NCBI RefSeq assembly: GCF_028583425.1
Contig: NC_072801.1
Coordinates: forward strand, 64,433,766-64,497,765
Origin: Eublepharis macularius
Taxonomy: Eukaryota; Chordata; Lepidosauria; Squamata; Eublepharidae
DNA: 64,000 bases
Reading direction: 5' to 3'
The notes under the pieces were generated by a model. That model did no database searches. It saw nothing but the letters and a program-made list of their open reading frames with translations, and was not told the origin of the DNA. Shown piece by piece: positions 20,651 through 33,179 of this stretch (positions within the stretch are counted from its first letter, which is position 1; each line of letters opens with the position of its first letter). The position numbers were made by a program, and so were the translations under genes.

Positions 20651-23600
20651 ATGGCAGCTTCTGCTCCGAAGGGTGGGGGCGGCTCCCCCGGCGGTTCTCT
20701 CAGCTACTGCCTGGCCCAGTTGCAGAAGGGGACGGAGCCGGGCCTCGGCCGGGCCCTGCTGGCCCTCAGGACGCAGCACATCAAGGAGGCCGGGGGCATC
20801 GCTCGCTTCAGGAGCCGCGGGGGGCTGGCGCCCCTCCTGGGGGTCCTGGCCAGCGCCCCCCGCCCGCGGCGCACCCTCGACCTGGCCCTCAGCATCCTGG
20901 GCAACTGCTGCACCGAGGGGGGCAGCCGCACCCAGGTGCGCGAGCTTGGGGGGATCCCGCCCCTCGGTGAGTCCAGGGTGTGTGTGGGGAGGAGGGGCTC
21001 TGCGGGGTCCAGACTAGACCCGCCCCTGAAATTGAGGGGACCAGACCAATGTTGCCAACCTCCAGGTGGTGGCTGGAGATCTCCCGGAATTACAACTGAA
21101 CTCCACCTTTCAGAGAACAGTTCCTCTGGACGAAATAGGTTGTTTTGGAAGGGGGACTCTAGGGCATTATACCCCATTGAGGTCCCTCCCCAAGGTCCCC
21201 TGAAATCTCCAGGAATTTCCCAAACTAGAGTTGGCAACTGTACTATGGAGTTGGGGCTGCCTTAAATGTGAAAGGTCCAGACTCGGGTCGCGCCCCCAAA
21301 TGGAAGGAGTCCAGACTCGGGTTACATCCCTCAATGTGAGGGGTCTACTCCCCCCCCCTTTCCCCTTGCCCTCGTCTTAAACTAGATGAAGTGGCTTTTC
21401 TTGCCAAGGGTGGGGAAGCAGATGGGGGTTTCCCAGGAGCAGTAGCTCTCTGCCATTTGGGCCAAAGTGGATTTATTGGTGCTGGAAGCGGGGTTCAGTC
21501 CTGAATTGGCTCTTTCTGAGCTGCCAAGTAGCGGGGTTCTCCTTTTGGGTGCCTTGTATAGTGCAAGAGGCATCTCTGCCTGCTCAAGTGAGTTAATGTC
21601 ACCTTTAAGGTTTGTCTTGTGCTGAAAGGACGTTGAGGGTTGCCAGGCAGAAATGTCAGGTTTGCCTCAGGGCATTCATGGATGGTTGCTGAAATATGTA
21701 GGCATCTCGTCTGATGTTCTCCTGAGGATTTTCAGACAAGATTCACTTTAAGCCTTGTGAGGGTTTTGTGAAATCCGGCCCAGTGTATGCACGTGAAATG
21801 CTGGGCAATGCAGGTTGGACTTGAGGCTTTTTAAGTGGAATACTTGAAATGTCGGCCTTTGCTTTTACGGGATGGCTGCAGCTTGAGAACACGTCCCAAC
21901 TTGTACTTTGCTTTGCAGCTGGAACACGCCCCCTGCCTGCCTGCTTGTGTGCCCCAGCCTCAACCTTTGAAATTTGGCGATGAGATAGCTGCTGGCTGGC
22001 TAAGTGGCGGGCTTAAAACCATCCGAACCATCTTACAAGTTCTATCACTTTTTAATAATTTCCTTTTGAACTTTTTCCGGTGAAATTGGCATTTTCTCTG
22101 AAGAAGACAACGGTGGCAGCCCTCAGAGCATGAGTGGTACTTTGTGGCCTGTGCATGAAGCTGTCTTCAGACCTGGGATCCTTTTAGCTCAGTATTGTTG
22201 ACTTTTAATGGGCAGCGCTGCAAGGTTTACCTTGACGTTTGCTCTCTGAGAGCCTTTTAACGGCAGGTACTGAATGTGGCACCTTCTGCATGTAAAGCAT
22301 TTGCCGTACCACTGAGCCATGGCGTCTGCCTTCCAGCAGGGAGCAAAATCTCATGTGTAATTGTGAAATAATGTATGTACTGGACATGTGAGAGAGCAGC
22401 TGCTTTTTCACAGTGTGGCATTATATTTGATACCGTTGTGCATAGAACCCGGACCGTAATGCCGTTTCTTGGCCAGAGGAGGGTGGTCTGAGACGGGCCA
22501 AACTGAATGAGGAAAATAATTGGTCAGGAAAAGCTGCCTTCTATACACAGCCGCTTCCAAGCAGAGCTAAGGCTGGGGTTGGGGGCGGGGGGGGGGGAGG
22601 AGAGCCAGCTGTGGATTTATAACAAGATTGTCTTTCCCCCACATTCTATTGCTTGTAGTTACCGTCCTGAAATCGCTCGCTGTGGAAAGTATCCAGAACC
22701 GGACAGCTCGGGCTCTCGGCAACTTGGCTGTAGACACAGAGAACTGCCAGGCCATCCATGAAGCAGGTTGAATGAGGGGCAGTATTCTTGATGGGGGTGG
22801 TGGTGAAGGATCTGCGGCAAGGGTTATAGGGTTTGGCACCCACTCTGTCTGTACAAGTTGCACCGGTGTTGTGACCTTGCTCTGTGAAGGCGGGGCAACG
22901 GCCAGCCTCTTCGGCGCCCTTCTGTGCAACGTGGAGGAAGCTGCCTCGAGAACAGAAGTGGCTGAGAACGTGGGGCATGAAATACCTTGCAATAAAGGAC
23001 ATGATTGCCCTCTTCCATGATGAAGCGCTCCTCTTTTCCACAAATGGGACTGAGGTGGGTTTGCGTCTCATGGCATCCCTACCAGTACTTGGCAATCAGT
23101 AGCCTTCTAGCAAAGCCCGGGGGCCGAATGTCGGAGCTGAGGGATCCCCACTTCGAACAACGCCCCAGTGGTGGACTGCTTCAGTGATCTTAGACAAGCC
23201 TCTCAGCCCATCTCTGTAGTGTGGGGGTAATAATACCACCTTCTTTTAATAGCTTGTTGTTTTTATATTGATAACTTGTTTTAATTGGAAGCCACCTTAA
23301 GAGGGCTATGATGAGGTGGCACAGAAATTTCTTAAACAAACAAATAAATGACCTTACAGGGCTTGTGAAATGCTTTGACTATTTGAAATGTGCTGTGTAA
23401 TTTTTAATGCACAAGAATGACCATTTCTTGGTTTAAAAGTTGCTTTGCGTGTTGCAAAATTTGAATGGGGGGGGCACTTCAGTGCAGGAATTAACAGGCA
23501 AGGTGCAAATGCAGTGTGAGACGCACTATGTGTGGGTTTGCAAGCTCAGTTTTGCAACACATGAAGCAGCTCCCAGTTGTGATGGACTTACTCTTGCGGT

Positions 23601-26600
23601 GGAGTGCATCTTGCTAGAAAATGATCTTTTCTCTGCTGTAACTGGAGAACTTAGGTGCTTGATTTCCATGCAAGAGGAGGCTGTTTTCCTTTGGATACCA
23701 GCCACAGATCATTGAGTGCGGGGCAGGTAGATTGCTTCCAGAGTATGTATGTATGTGTGTGTGTGTGTGTGTGTGTGCGTGCGTGTGCGTGCGTGTGTGT
23801 GTAGACTAAGGGGTTCTTCTTAGGATTTCCTTCTCTGCTAATGTTTGCAGTGATTTATTTAGTAGTCTCCAGTAACTAAGAGAAACGAGGCGGCAAAGTT
23901 ACTTGTCTCTTCTTAGGTGGCCGGTCTCGTAATGCTGCATTTGCGGCGTCATCCTGTACTTTTATGGTATCCCAACAGGCACCAGGAGTAAGAGAGGGCC
24001 TAGTTGTGGGAGGAGGAAGTTCGGTGGGAGAGCCTGACTTTTCCCCTTGGCCTCTCTTCTGTTCCATCCCCGATACCCTCTTGCAGGAGCTGCTCCCTTG
24101 CTGGTCCAGATCCTCACCACCTCCCAGGACAGCGAGTGTTTGCAGAGCGTGATGCGAGCGGTGCGGTACCTGGCTGACTCGCCTGCTCATCGCCTGGCCT
24201 TGGCCCAGCAGGGGGCAGTGCGCCCCATTGCCGAGCGCTTGACTTCCTCCCTGGATGACATCGCCCTGGTTGCCGCAGCCGTGCGGGCCCTGCTTGAGCT
24301 AACGAAGGGCTGCAACCGTGACTGTGCCGAGCAGCTCAGCCTGGGGGGTGGGGTGGCACCCCTGGTGACCTTGGCGAGCCACGACAAGCAAACAGTGCGG
24401 GAGTCTGCCCTCGCAGCCCTCGCCAACCTTTGCCTTCAGGGTGTGCTGCGTCCGGCCGTGGGCAACGCCGGTGGGGTGGAAGTGCTGGTGGGGGAGATCC
24501 AGAGACGGAAAAGCGCTGGTGCTCCAGGAGTTTCCCTCCATGCGCTGGTGAGAGCTCTCTGCTTGCTGTGCCGGGAGGCGGTCAACAGAAGCCGGATACG
24601 TGAGGCGGGGGGGCTGGAGCTGCTGCTCTCCCTGTTGCGGGATCGAGGCTATAGTTCCTTCCACGCCCGTGTGGTGGTGGCTTTTGTGGCTTTCCTCTAC
24701 GATGAAGAGGCCTTGGAGATCCTGCAGGCCAGAGGGCTGGTGCCTTTACTGGTGGGGAGGCTGACAGCTCATGGCCAGTGGAGTAGCCAGGAACAAGAGG
24801 AGGCTGAAGAACGGGAAGACGAGAGAGATGCTGCGTCTTCCGACTTCCCTGCAGAGGGGCGCCGTGGGGAGCAGGCCATGCCTGGAGCAGAGTCTTCCAG
24901 CTTCCAGAGTCTCAGGTATGTGCTGCCTTGAGCTGGGCGCTAGCTTTGATCGGGGTCTGTTGACAGGATCTGAGAACAGCAGCGGCTGCTTGGAAAGGTC
25001 AGAGCCCATAGGTTTTCTGCACCTAAACAATGCAGACTTATGCAGAGGAAGGCAACGGCAAACTACCTCTGCTTGTGTCTTTCTTGAAATCCCCCTGAGG
25101 GGGGTCGCCAGAAGTCTGTTGCAACGACACCGAATTGTTATTTAAGAAAGGACAACAAAATCCATTCCTGGATTAGAACGATCTTGCGCAAGCTTGGCAC
25201 ACTAAATATTTTGCACTTCTCACTTTAGTTTTCAGACCAGTGGGAATTTGGGCCAGCCAGGAGAGGGAGAAAGCAGCAGAGGAATAAAGGGGTCTGGGTT
25301 GGGGCTGTTGGCATTGAGGAAAGAAGCTGGGCAGGACTGTTGCCCTGCCCCTTGGCCACTGGCGCCTCAGCAGACCCACTTCTGGTTTGTTTTCAAAACC
25401 TCCTCTGCAGTCTGAAGAGTTACAAACTAGCTGCCCCCCCCACTCCACACACAAATGGGAGCTGTGTTTCTCAGGATTTGGTGCCACGTGGCTTGCTTTC
25501 CTAGGATCGCACTGCACGTGGGTGCAGTTTGTGGTCTACTTTCTCTGTGTTCTCTGGGCCTGCTGACAAGCTCATTCAACAACAGGGAGAATTATATGAT
25601 GTTAGTTACTAGCACTGACTTTCAAGCAGCATGCTGAAAGGGGATTCATGCATGGGGTGGTTGTGGCCTGCGTGTGATCACCACATGCAGGCTTTTTTAA
25701 TGCCTTCTGTATTCCTACCAATGGATGTCTGTGAGCGTACTTCTGACCTTGGTTCCTCTATCTTTCCCTCCCTTCTCCATGGCTTTTTGCCCCCACCCCG
25801 ATCTACTGCAGGTCCTGGCTCCTCTCCGAAGGCTATATTGCTAGTCCCGGTGACCTTTCCCCACAGTGGTCCCCTGACACCACCCTTTCTGAACTGGATG
25901 CCCAAGTATGCATCAGCCCCAATCAGGAACTGCAAGATGAGCCCCTGGGGTCTTGCCAAGCCCCATCGGAAGTCCAAACCCAGTCCAGGGCAGAATCCCC
26001 CGATTTCTTAAATTGTCCGTTGTTGGATGTCACGCTTGAAGAACAGCCAGGCTGTTCTGAGCCAGTAAACCTGGCAGAAGAAGGTGGCACGCATTCGGAA
26101 GAGAGTCTTTGCCCGGCTGCCTTGCCTGTCTCAGAAGAAAATGGAAGTCTCTGTTCAGCACAGTCACCTTTCCTAGAGACCATGGATCCATCGGGGGTCA
26201 AGGAGCACGAAGCAGTTGGGACTGATCAGCGGCAGAAGGGTCCGGCGACAGTATTGCCGGAGGCAAGCTCAGCAGAAGCTCCTAGAAAAACAGAATGGTC
26301 AACTCGGCTTGTGCTGGCAACAGATGAGAATGAGCCAGGGCCTGGGAGCCTGCACACAGCTGTATCTCTTCCAAGCAAGGGTGGCCAAAACCAGCCGTCA
26401 CCCAGGTGTGGTACCAAATTGCTGAACACAGGAGAGGCATGTCTGGCACCCAAAAAGCTGACCCTTCAGAATTCCCCAGGTTCTCCTGAGGAATCCAGGC
26501 CACCTACCTTCTGCTGGAAGCGGCGTGCCAAGTTTCGGTTAGCATCCGAGCAAGCTGCGCCTCCTCAAACCTCACGCCCCACTGGAGAGACCTCATCTCA

Positions 26601-29600
26601 GCTGCTCTCCTTGGCCTTGCCGCTCTCTTTCTCTCCACACGGGGGCGACAGAGAGCTGCATGCCCCTGAAGCCCCGGCCCTGCTGCTGCTCTCGAGGTTT
26701 TCTCAAGCTGAGGATCCCAGTCGCACCTTGGTGACACCGACCACATTGCGTGGTCTGCTCCGCTATATCACGGGGAGCCCCTCCCCCTCATCCCGCTGCC
26801 TTCGGCTGCTGCATCGTCTCACCTGCAACCCCGCCTGTCTGGAGGCCTTTGTCCGTTCCTTCGGGGCCTCGCTCATCCGTGCCTGGCTAGTGCTGGGTGT
26901 GTCCCCAGAGGAAGCTGCTAGTGCTACTGAGCAGAAAGAGATGGAGCCAAGGAATCCTGATGTTGGACACCGCAACACTGGGAAATTCAAGGAACTGGGT
27001 GCGTGTTTTTTCTTTCTGTCTCATCCCTTAGCCTTGTGTTCCGGGATTCCGGGGTTCAAACTAGCACTCATGGCAGCCAAGTCTTGTGGTCACCCATTAA
27101 GGATGAGCAAGTTTATTGCGGCCCAGACTTTCAGGGACTAGAGCCTATTTCCTCTTATGCATGATGGAGAAATACCTGGGTGTAGAGGGAAAGAATGGTC
27201 AAAATGGGATCAAAAGATCATGGCATGTAAGAGGTGATGATTCTGGGCTAAATATCGAAAGTAACCAGCTGCATGTATCTTGAAGGATGCTGAAGCGAAC
27301 AGCTCATATATCTGATAAAGTGAGCTGAGATCCAAGAATACCCATTTGTCTTTAAGATGCCTCAACTATACACATGTTGTGCTTGCAGTGACCAAGCTAT
27401 GCTCGTGTTGGGTGTTTTCGGAGCTGGAGGGGGGGGAGGGTTCCTGCATTGGGCTCCCCACCCCTCTGCCTTTGTGGTTCAGAGGCTCAGTTGACTGGTT
27501 CCTGGGGTCTAGTTAATCCAAAGTCTAATTAATATCTGGTCTGAAATGCCAAGATATTCTCTTCCTCTGCACCAGAAGGCTTAATACGAACCCAAGGCTC
27601 AGCAGAATCAGGTTTCAGTGCAAAGGAGCTCCCACCCACCCCTGCCACCAGTGAGGAATCATGCAGACTCTTTCTGAGCTTATTTAGTTATTTATACCCT
27701 GTTTCACCCCCCAGTGGAGACCAGAAACATACATTATTCTCTCCTTCTCCATTTTATACTCACAACAACAACCTGGTAAGGTAGGCTAATAGGTGATTAA
27801 AATGTGGACTTCCCTGCCAGAGGTTGTAGTGATGGCCCCAGGCATAGGTATCTTAAAAAGTGAATTATCCAGATTCATGGCAGTCAGGACTATCAGTGAG
27901 TGCTCGCCCCGGTGACTAAAGGGAGCCTCCACATTCAGAGGCAGTAAATCTCTAAGTATACTGCCAGGAGGCAACACCAAGGGAAGGCCTCGGCCTCAGT
28001 GTCCTGTCGGTGGCCTCCAGAGTTTCCAGTTGGCCACTGCGTGATAACACGGACCACCAGTCTGGCCCAGCTTTTCTTATATCCTTAGGTTAGGCTGAGA
28101 GAGAGGCTGGCCCAGGGGCACCCAGTGAGGTTCTCTGACAGAATGGGCCTCGACCAGGGCTCTCTCAGAAGATCCTGGTTGAGGCAAGGCAGATCTCTTT
28201 GGAGAAGTTTATCCATTGATCTAAGTGTCCTCCAGGGAACATAGGGTGAGAGGCGGTCCCCTACATATGCGGGTCCCAGTCTGCTAAGGGCTTTAAAGGT
28301 GAAGACCAAGACCTTGAGCCTGGTCCGAAATGGCACTGGGAGCCAGTGCGGTTGGTGCTATACGGGTGTTATGTGTGACCGGAATGAAGTCCTGGTCAAA
28401 AGAGACGCTGCTGCATTCTGGACCAGCTGGAACTTCGGGAGCAGGCCCAGGAGTAGCCCAGCGTAGAGCAAGTTACAGTAGTCCAGCCTGGAGGTGACGG
28501 TTGCACGAGTCACAGTAGCCAGGTCACGGGTCGAGAGGTCAGGGAAAAGTGGCTGAATTTGGTGGAGATGGAGAAACGCCGATCAGGGCAGCTGTCGTGA
28601 CCTGGGCCTCCGTACGTGGCAACCTGGACCACACTCAGGGTTCTCTCCGATGGCACAGGTGCTTTCTGTTGTGGGTGGTTTGCAAAGCAGATTAGACAAG
28701 TTCATGAAAGTTGACCGATAGATGTTGCTAGTCTGTTGTGGCTAAAGGGGAACTGCCACAGTCAAGAGGCTGCTGGCCTCTGAATACCAGTTGCTGTGGG
28801 AAACGGTGGTGAGGGGCAGTTGCCTTCCTGCCTTGCTTGTGGGCTTGGAAGCATGTGGCTGGCAAACACAAGCAGGTTGAATGACTCTTTGATCTGGTCA
28901 AGCAGGGCTATTTTTGCCTTCTTTGCATTGCTGACATGCGGGGTGTGTGTGTGCGTGTGCACGTGTGCTTCCAGATCCAAGGGAGCCTTTCATTTCCCAC
29001 GTGGTTTGCAAAGCAGATCCCTGCTGAGAGGTGTGAAAGTGATCAATGAGATGCGTTTCCAGCTGTTTTGAAGTGGAACTGGGAAAAGCTGGTGGGCGGG
29101 GGGGGGGGCGGACTGCCCATTGCAGCATTTGACTTTACTGCTCTTCCTCCTTCCTTTGCCAGGTGAGACGCTGCTGATGAACTTGCGCGTACAAGCGGAG
29201 TCCCCTTTTGGCGTGGGGGTCCTCAACCACATGCTGCTGTCGGGCCCCGAGTCAGACCAGGTGGCCTGTGCGCTTGCCCTGCCCCTCATCTGCAGGTGGG
29301 TCCCATGGATGTTTCTTCCTCTTGAAACCAGCAGGGGGAGCTCGAGCTCGATCCCTCGGGGTGGCCTTCTGTGGCAGCGGCTTCTTGCTCATGTCAGCAG
29401 GGCAGCCAGCGCGCAAGGAGGCCCGCCTGTTTGAACAAGAGGTAGACGGTGGCCTGGAGAAGGGAGGGCTGATAGTCTTGCTCCTTTCCCACATCAGATG
29501 TTGGGGGAGGAAGCAAAATTTCCACTCAGCCTTTCTTTTGCATTTACCAAGGGGTTGAGGATGACCCACTAGATTGGAAAGGAATTGGAAAGTCAGGCAA

Positions 29601-30803
29601 AGTCTGTGAGAAGAAATGGTGGCAGTGCTGGGAATGTGAAAATTAAATAAAACTGGATCTCGTGGAGAATTTCTGTAGACGGGTGGGGTTTCCTCCTCTC
29701 GCAGCAGCCTTTCTACTCCCCCTTGCTGTTTTTTAGGGAGGGGGGGTTCCTGTCTCCCAGGAACAGCATTGGGGGGCATTTTGTACTGGAGAATGAGGGG
29801 AGGCAAGGAATTCGTGCTCCGTTCCATTGGCAGGATCCAAGGCATTCCCGGGGCGGGGGGGGGGGGAGGTATTCAGGAGAACATGTATGTGTGGTCAGCA
29901 CAATGTGTTTCCTCAAAAATTTAAACTAAAATCACGTGGCGATGTAAGGAAAAGGTCAAAGCAGCCCCAACGGGTGAGGGTGTGACATTCTTCTCTTGCT
30001 TCTGCCGCAGGAAGGATTCCCTTTGCCGGAAGCTTCTCCTGGACCACTCTGGCCTGCGTCTCCTGCTGGGCGCCCTGGTGCGAGGCCCTGACCCCCACTT
30101 CATCTTCTATGCCTCCGATTCACTCTCCTTCCTCCTGGGCTCTCAAGCTCCACCTGCTGCTGGGGTCTCTGCTCCTGCCTTAAAGCGGCCCCGCCTGGAC
30201 CCCCTCCTGCCCTGTTCTTACCTCCACTTGGTGGATGAAGGCAGGGCTGACCTGCACTTCCAGCTTGACGACGGCGCCTCAGTGCCCGCCTCGCGTCAGG
30301 CGGTAAGCGCAGCCTCCGAGGTCTTCCGTGCCATGCTGGGTGGAGGGTTTGCTGAGTCAAGCCGTGCTGCTGTGGCGCTCCATGGTCTGTCGCCTGAGCC
30401 CTTCCTGGCCCTTGCACACTTCCTTCACGGCTGCCGGGGGAAGCCTTGCCCGGTGCTGGGTGTGCCGTTCTCCCTCGCTTTGGCAGAAGAAATTTTCACG
30501 GTTGCTGAACAATACCTCCTCCCCGAGCTCCAGTCTCTGGTTGATGATGCCATGTGCCAGGACTACTTACACCCTGGGACTATTGGAGAGGTGTACTGCT
30601 TGGCTGAGCGGCAGAACCGGCCCTGCCTGCTCCAGCGATGTGCCTCCTACGCTCTCTGGGAGTTGGCAGAACCCACCCAGCAAGCCGCTGTGTTGGCTGA
30701 ACTAGTCGGATCCACTGGACATCCCAGTGAGTTGGCTGAGGAGCTCCTGAGGGCAGTCCTGGCATCTCCGTGGGGATCTGGTTGTGAAGGGCAGCTAGGA
30801 TGA
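20651..30803 (+). CDS. ARMC5: ARMC5, armadillo-repeat/BTB CUL3 adaptor, 6 exons
   Basis: Substrate adaptor for a cullin-3 ubiquitin ligase; the family is known to target RNA polymerase II subunit RPB1 and to restrain adrenal growth. Exons: 20651-20966, 22659-22766, 24087-24915, 25812-26998, 29163-29295, 30011-30803, all GT-AG with matching phases, giving 1121 aa (human 935). Residues 1 to about 417 are armadillo repeats ([49 protein letters not shown]). Residues 418-813, exon 4, begin RSWLLSEGY and end with the conserved [14 protein letters not shown] block, with a poorly conserved middle. A basic KRPR lies near 917. The BTB domain starts about residue 938 ([10 protein letters not shown]), followed by a helical BACK-like part. 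The reading frame is open upstream to 20435, but the start at MAAS matches the family and has a good context. Exon 4 accounts for the extra length. Confidence 0.96.
21049..21243. mobile_element. Short terminal-inverted-repeat element, GGGTTGCCA family
   Basis: It begins GTTGCCAACCTCCAGGTGG and ends AGAGTTGGCAAC, with the shared ATTACAACTGAACTCCACC and GCATTATACCCC blocks. It lies 83 bp into ARMC5 intron 1. Confidence 0.7.
22230..22330 (-). repeat. tRNA-derived SINE fragment (third family)
   Basis: On minus, the head reads ATGGCTCAGTGGTACGGCA with CATGCAGAAGGTGCC, as in the copy at 33.2 kb. The 3' part is degraded. It lies in ARMC5 intron 1. Confidence 0.6.
23741..23803. repeat. (GT)n microsatellite with GC variants
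   Basis: A mixed GTAT/GT/GC dinucleotide tract in ARMC5 intron 2, of alternating purine-pyrimidine character. Confidence 0.9.
25036..25128 (+). repeat. 5S-rRNA-derived SINE, 3' part
   Basis: Only the tail is present: CAGAGGAAGGCAACGGCAAA followed by CTTGAAATCCCCCTG and a GGGTCGCCAGAAGTC block. The 5S-like head is missing. It lies in ARMC5 intron 3. Confidence 0.55.
27790..28010 (+). repeat. CR1 LINE 3'-end fragment
   Basis: CR1-type 3' sequence with CCTCCACATTCAGAGGCAGT and a degenerate GGCCTCGGCCTCAGTG block. It lies in ARMC5 intron 4. Confidence 0.55.
28085..28620 (-). mobile_element. LINE (CR1/L2-group) ORF2 C-terminal remnant
   Basis: On minus, an 83-residue open frame reads [20 protein letters not shown] and DRLSPYVP. 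This is the conserved C-terminal motif of CR1/L2/Rex-type reverse transcriptase proteins. The upstream sequence (to about 28620) continues the homologous region (dyad CTGGACTACTGTAACTTGC on minus) in broken form. It is a fossil in ARMC5 intron 4. Confidence 0.7.
28680..28795 (+). repeat. CR1 3'-end-like fragment
   Basis: It contains CAGATTAGACAAGTTCATG and AGGCTGCTGGCCTCTGAATA, short CR1 3' blocks. It is weakly preserved and lies in ARMC5 intron 4. Confidence 0.45.
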
Positions 30804-30907
30804 AAGCCTGTGCACTTGCCTCCTTGCTCTCCAATCTCACACACACATGACCAAAGTATTAGTGTTGTAGTGGAACACACCAATGCACGTGCATCAGGAA
30901 TGCAAAG

Positions 30908-30913
30908 AATAAA
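30908..30913 (+). other. ARMC5: Candidate poly(A) signal of ARMC5
   Basis: AATAAA lies 105 bases after the stop codon and is the first canonical signal downstream. Longer 3' UTR forms remain possible. Confidence 0.4.
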
Positions 30914-33179
30914 CGGGATGTTCTTCCAAGAAGGGTGGTCCAGTGGCCAGTCCCACAGTGGTATGAGGTTCGACACTCCTGAGTGGACAGTCTTGGGGGA
31001 TGGAGTGGCAATGAGTCCCACAGCAAAGTGGGTTGTGTATATGAGGTGGGGGGGTGGTGGAGGCAACTGCACTGGGAAAAGCAAAGAACAGGGATATGGG
31101 CTGTTGGAAAGATGGTGCTAACCCTGCCAGCTTGTAAAGTTGGCAGAAGAAAGCTTTAAAAGAAGAGTTGGAGAAATTTGCAAAGGAATTGTGGCTGGAA
31201 ATCCTGGTCAACCGCAACATTGTCTCCCTTCCCCTTTTATTTGCAGAGAAGTTCCCTTCCAGTAATGGGAGGAGCACGCTGGCATTCTCTTAAGTGGTTC
31301 TGGGTGTGGCAGCAATGGAAAGTGGGTGGTGGGTCCCTTCCTGGTAGGGGGGAACTCAAGGGAAGGGGCTCCAGATTGCACACCCAAGTATTCAGATGGC
31401 TACCACACCACGAGGAGGCGGCTCTGCAGAAATTCCTCCTCCACTGTGCGAGAGGATGTCTTTGCAGTGGAGGTATTGGAGGGGCATTAATAAGTAACGA
31501 AAGGAGCCTGAAAGAAGAGGAGGAAGATCCTGCAGAATGCGCCACTTTGACTTGCTCCTTCTGGGATCCATAAGAAGAGAAGGCGCGCGCGCGTGTGTGT
31601 GTCGGGGGGTGCTTTGTAAATCGGGAGGCTAATTGGAGGGGTCTGGCTCAGTCGTGCAGGTAGAATTCTGTTGCATCTAAGCTATTGTACATAGAGAAAT
31701 ATAGATTCAGAGATGTCCTACATGTCCATGTGGTCTTGCTTTATTTATTGAGCTAATAAGTGAGAGACGGACAGCTTCTCTCCACTGATGGGGAAAGGTC
31801 ATATGATTTCTGTCACTGCCAAAACCGCCTGGGACAAATTTTGGAGGCACTGCTTTGCTAACCGACCGGTCGGATTACCCATTTCCCTTCCCTCTTCTCA
31901 CAGACTTGGTATTGTACTGGTGGAACTGGAGGAGACATATGGACGCAAAAAGGAGAACGTGGGGCCGGGGTTTGCGTGTCTGGCTAAATGCTCAGCGGGT
32001 GGGATCGAGAACTGGATGCCCCGTCATGCCAGTTTGAGTATCTGCACGGAACGGAGAGGTGGTCGACCGCTGTCCCCTCCCCTCCCAGCCTTCATTCCAC
32101 GCCAAGAGCAGGAAACGCCTGCTCCTAACTGCATCCAGATGGTCTGGAGAACTGGTGAGGGGGAGGGAGGAACCACTTCCGGAGAGGTTGGCGGTAGCGA
32201 TAGGCCCTCTTTGGCTAGGGAGGACTAGGAAAGGGTCCCCTGGCTGGGCTCTTTTTTTCTAAAACAGCCTGCTCCTGTTTTCTTCCCGACATCTTTTTTT
32301 GAGGGTTGATTGTTGTCTGATTCCACCCTGCCAGGCGTATACTAGATGCATGAAATTGACCGTTGATTTAATTCTGAATGTCCTCTTGCTAGAGAGGCTA
32401 GTGTAAAATTCCAGCTGGAAAGTCCAGTTAGGGACATACTCCTCCTGCGACCCACACACACGTGCATTGAATCTTGACATTGTGTGTATGTATGTGGAGC
32501 TTTGGAGCATTATAACTTCCATCTTCCTGCTGGTGATTTTTTAAAAACTAGTTGGCCCTGATGCCTGAGCAGGTGAAGTTTTTCCTATCACTTCTTTCCA
32601 AGCGGGGAATTACTGTCCCTTGTATGATGTTTTGCTCTTCCAATCACAGGAGCAGAGGTCAGTACAAATGGTGTTGACTCTAATTCTCACCAGTCAGCTA
32701 ATCGGTGTGTTTCCAGAAACATCCTGGAATGAACGTTCTACTACGGAAGACAGTTTTGTTTCCCGACTCTCCATCTGCTGGACTCGGGGGGGGGGGGGGT
32801 TCATATGCCTCCCCTCCACCTACGACTTTGCTGGCCTTACGCCGACAGTTGTGCTTTTCGGGGGGATTTCACACTCTGGCCAAGCTTCTTCCATGAGGTC
32901 CAGTAACATGCCTTTGGGAAGCTCTAATGAAGTGTCCACTTAGAATGAGAACCCAAAAATGCAGAAGGCCACATGCATGTCTTGGTCTCAAAATATAATG
33001 AGCTGCGGTTCCGAAACCGAGTGTGTGTAGCAGCCCAAATGCATCCATTAAGTGGTAGACTTAGAATCCATGTGGCTCCTTAGCATTTTCTCTTTACAAT
33101 TCACCTGTAAGCCAGGGTCAGTAGAATTGTGCCTGTGTTACAGCTGGGGAAGCTGAGAGAGGCTTGCCTGAATCACTAA

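Noticed and set aside
22567-23095. Minus-strand frames of about 150 residues
   Set aside because: They overlap ARMC5 exon 2 and intron in antisense with no family features.
29252-29845. 197-residue minus-strand frame
   Set aside because: It is antisense to ARMC5 exon 5 and intron, with no conservation signal visible.
31788-32228. 146-residue plus-strand frame downstream of ARMC5
   Set aside because: No recognisable domain, no splice context and a composition like the flanking GC-rich DNA.
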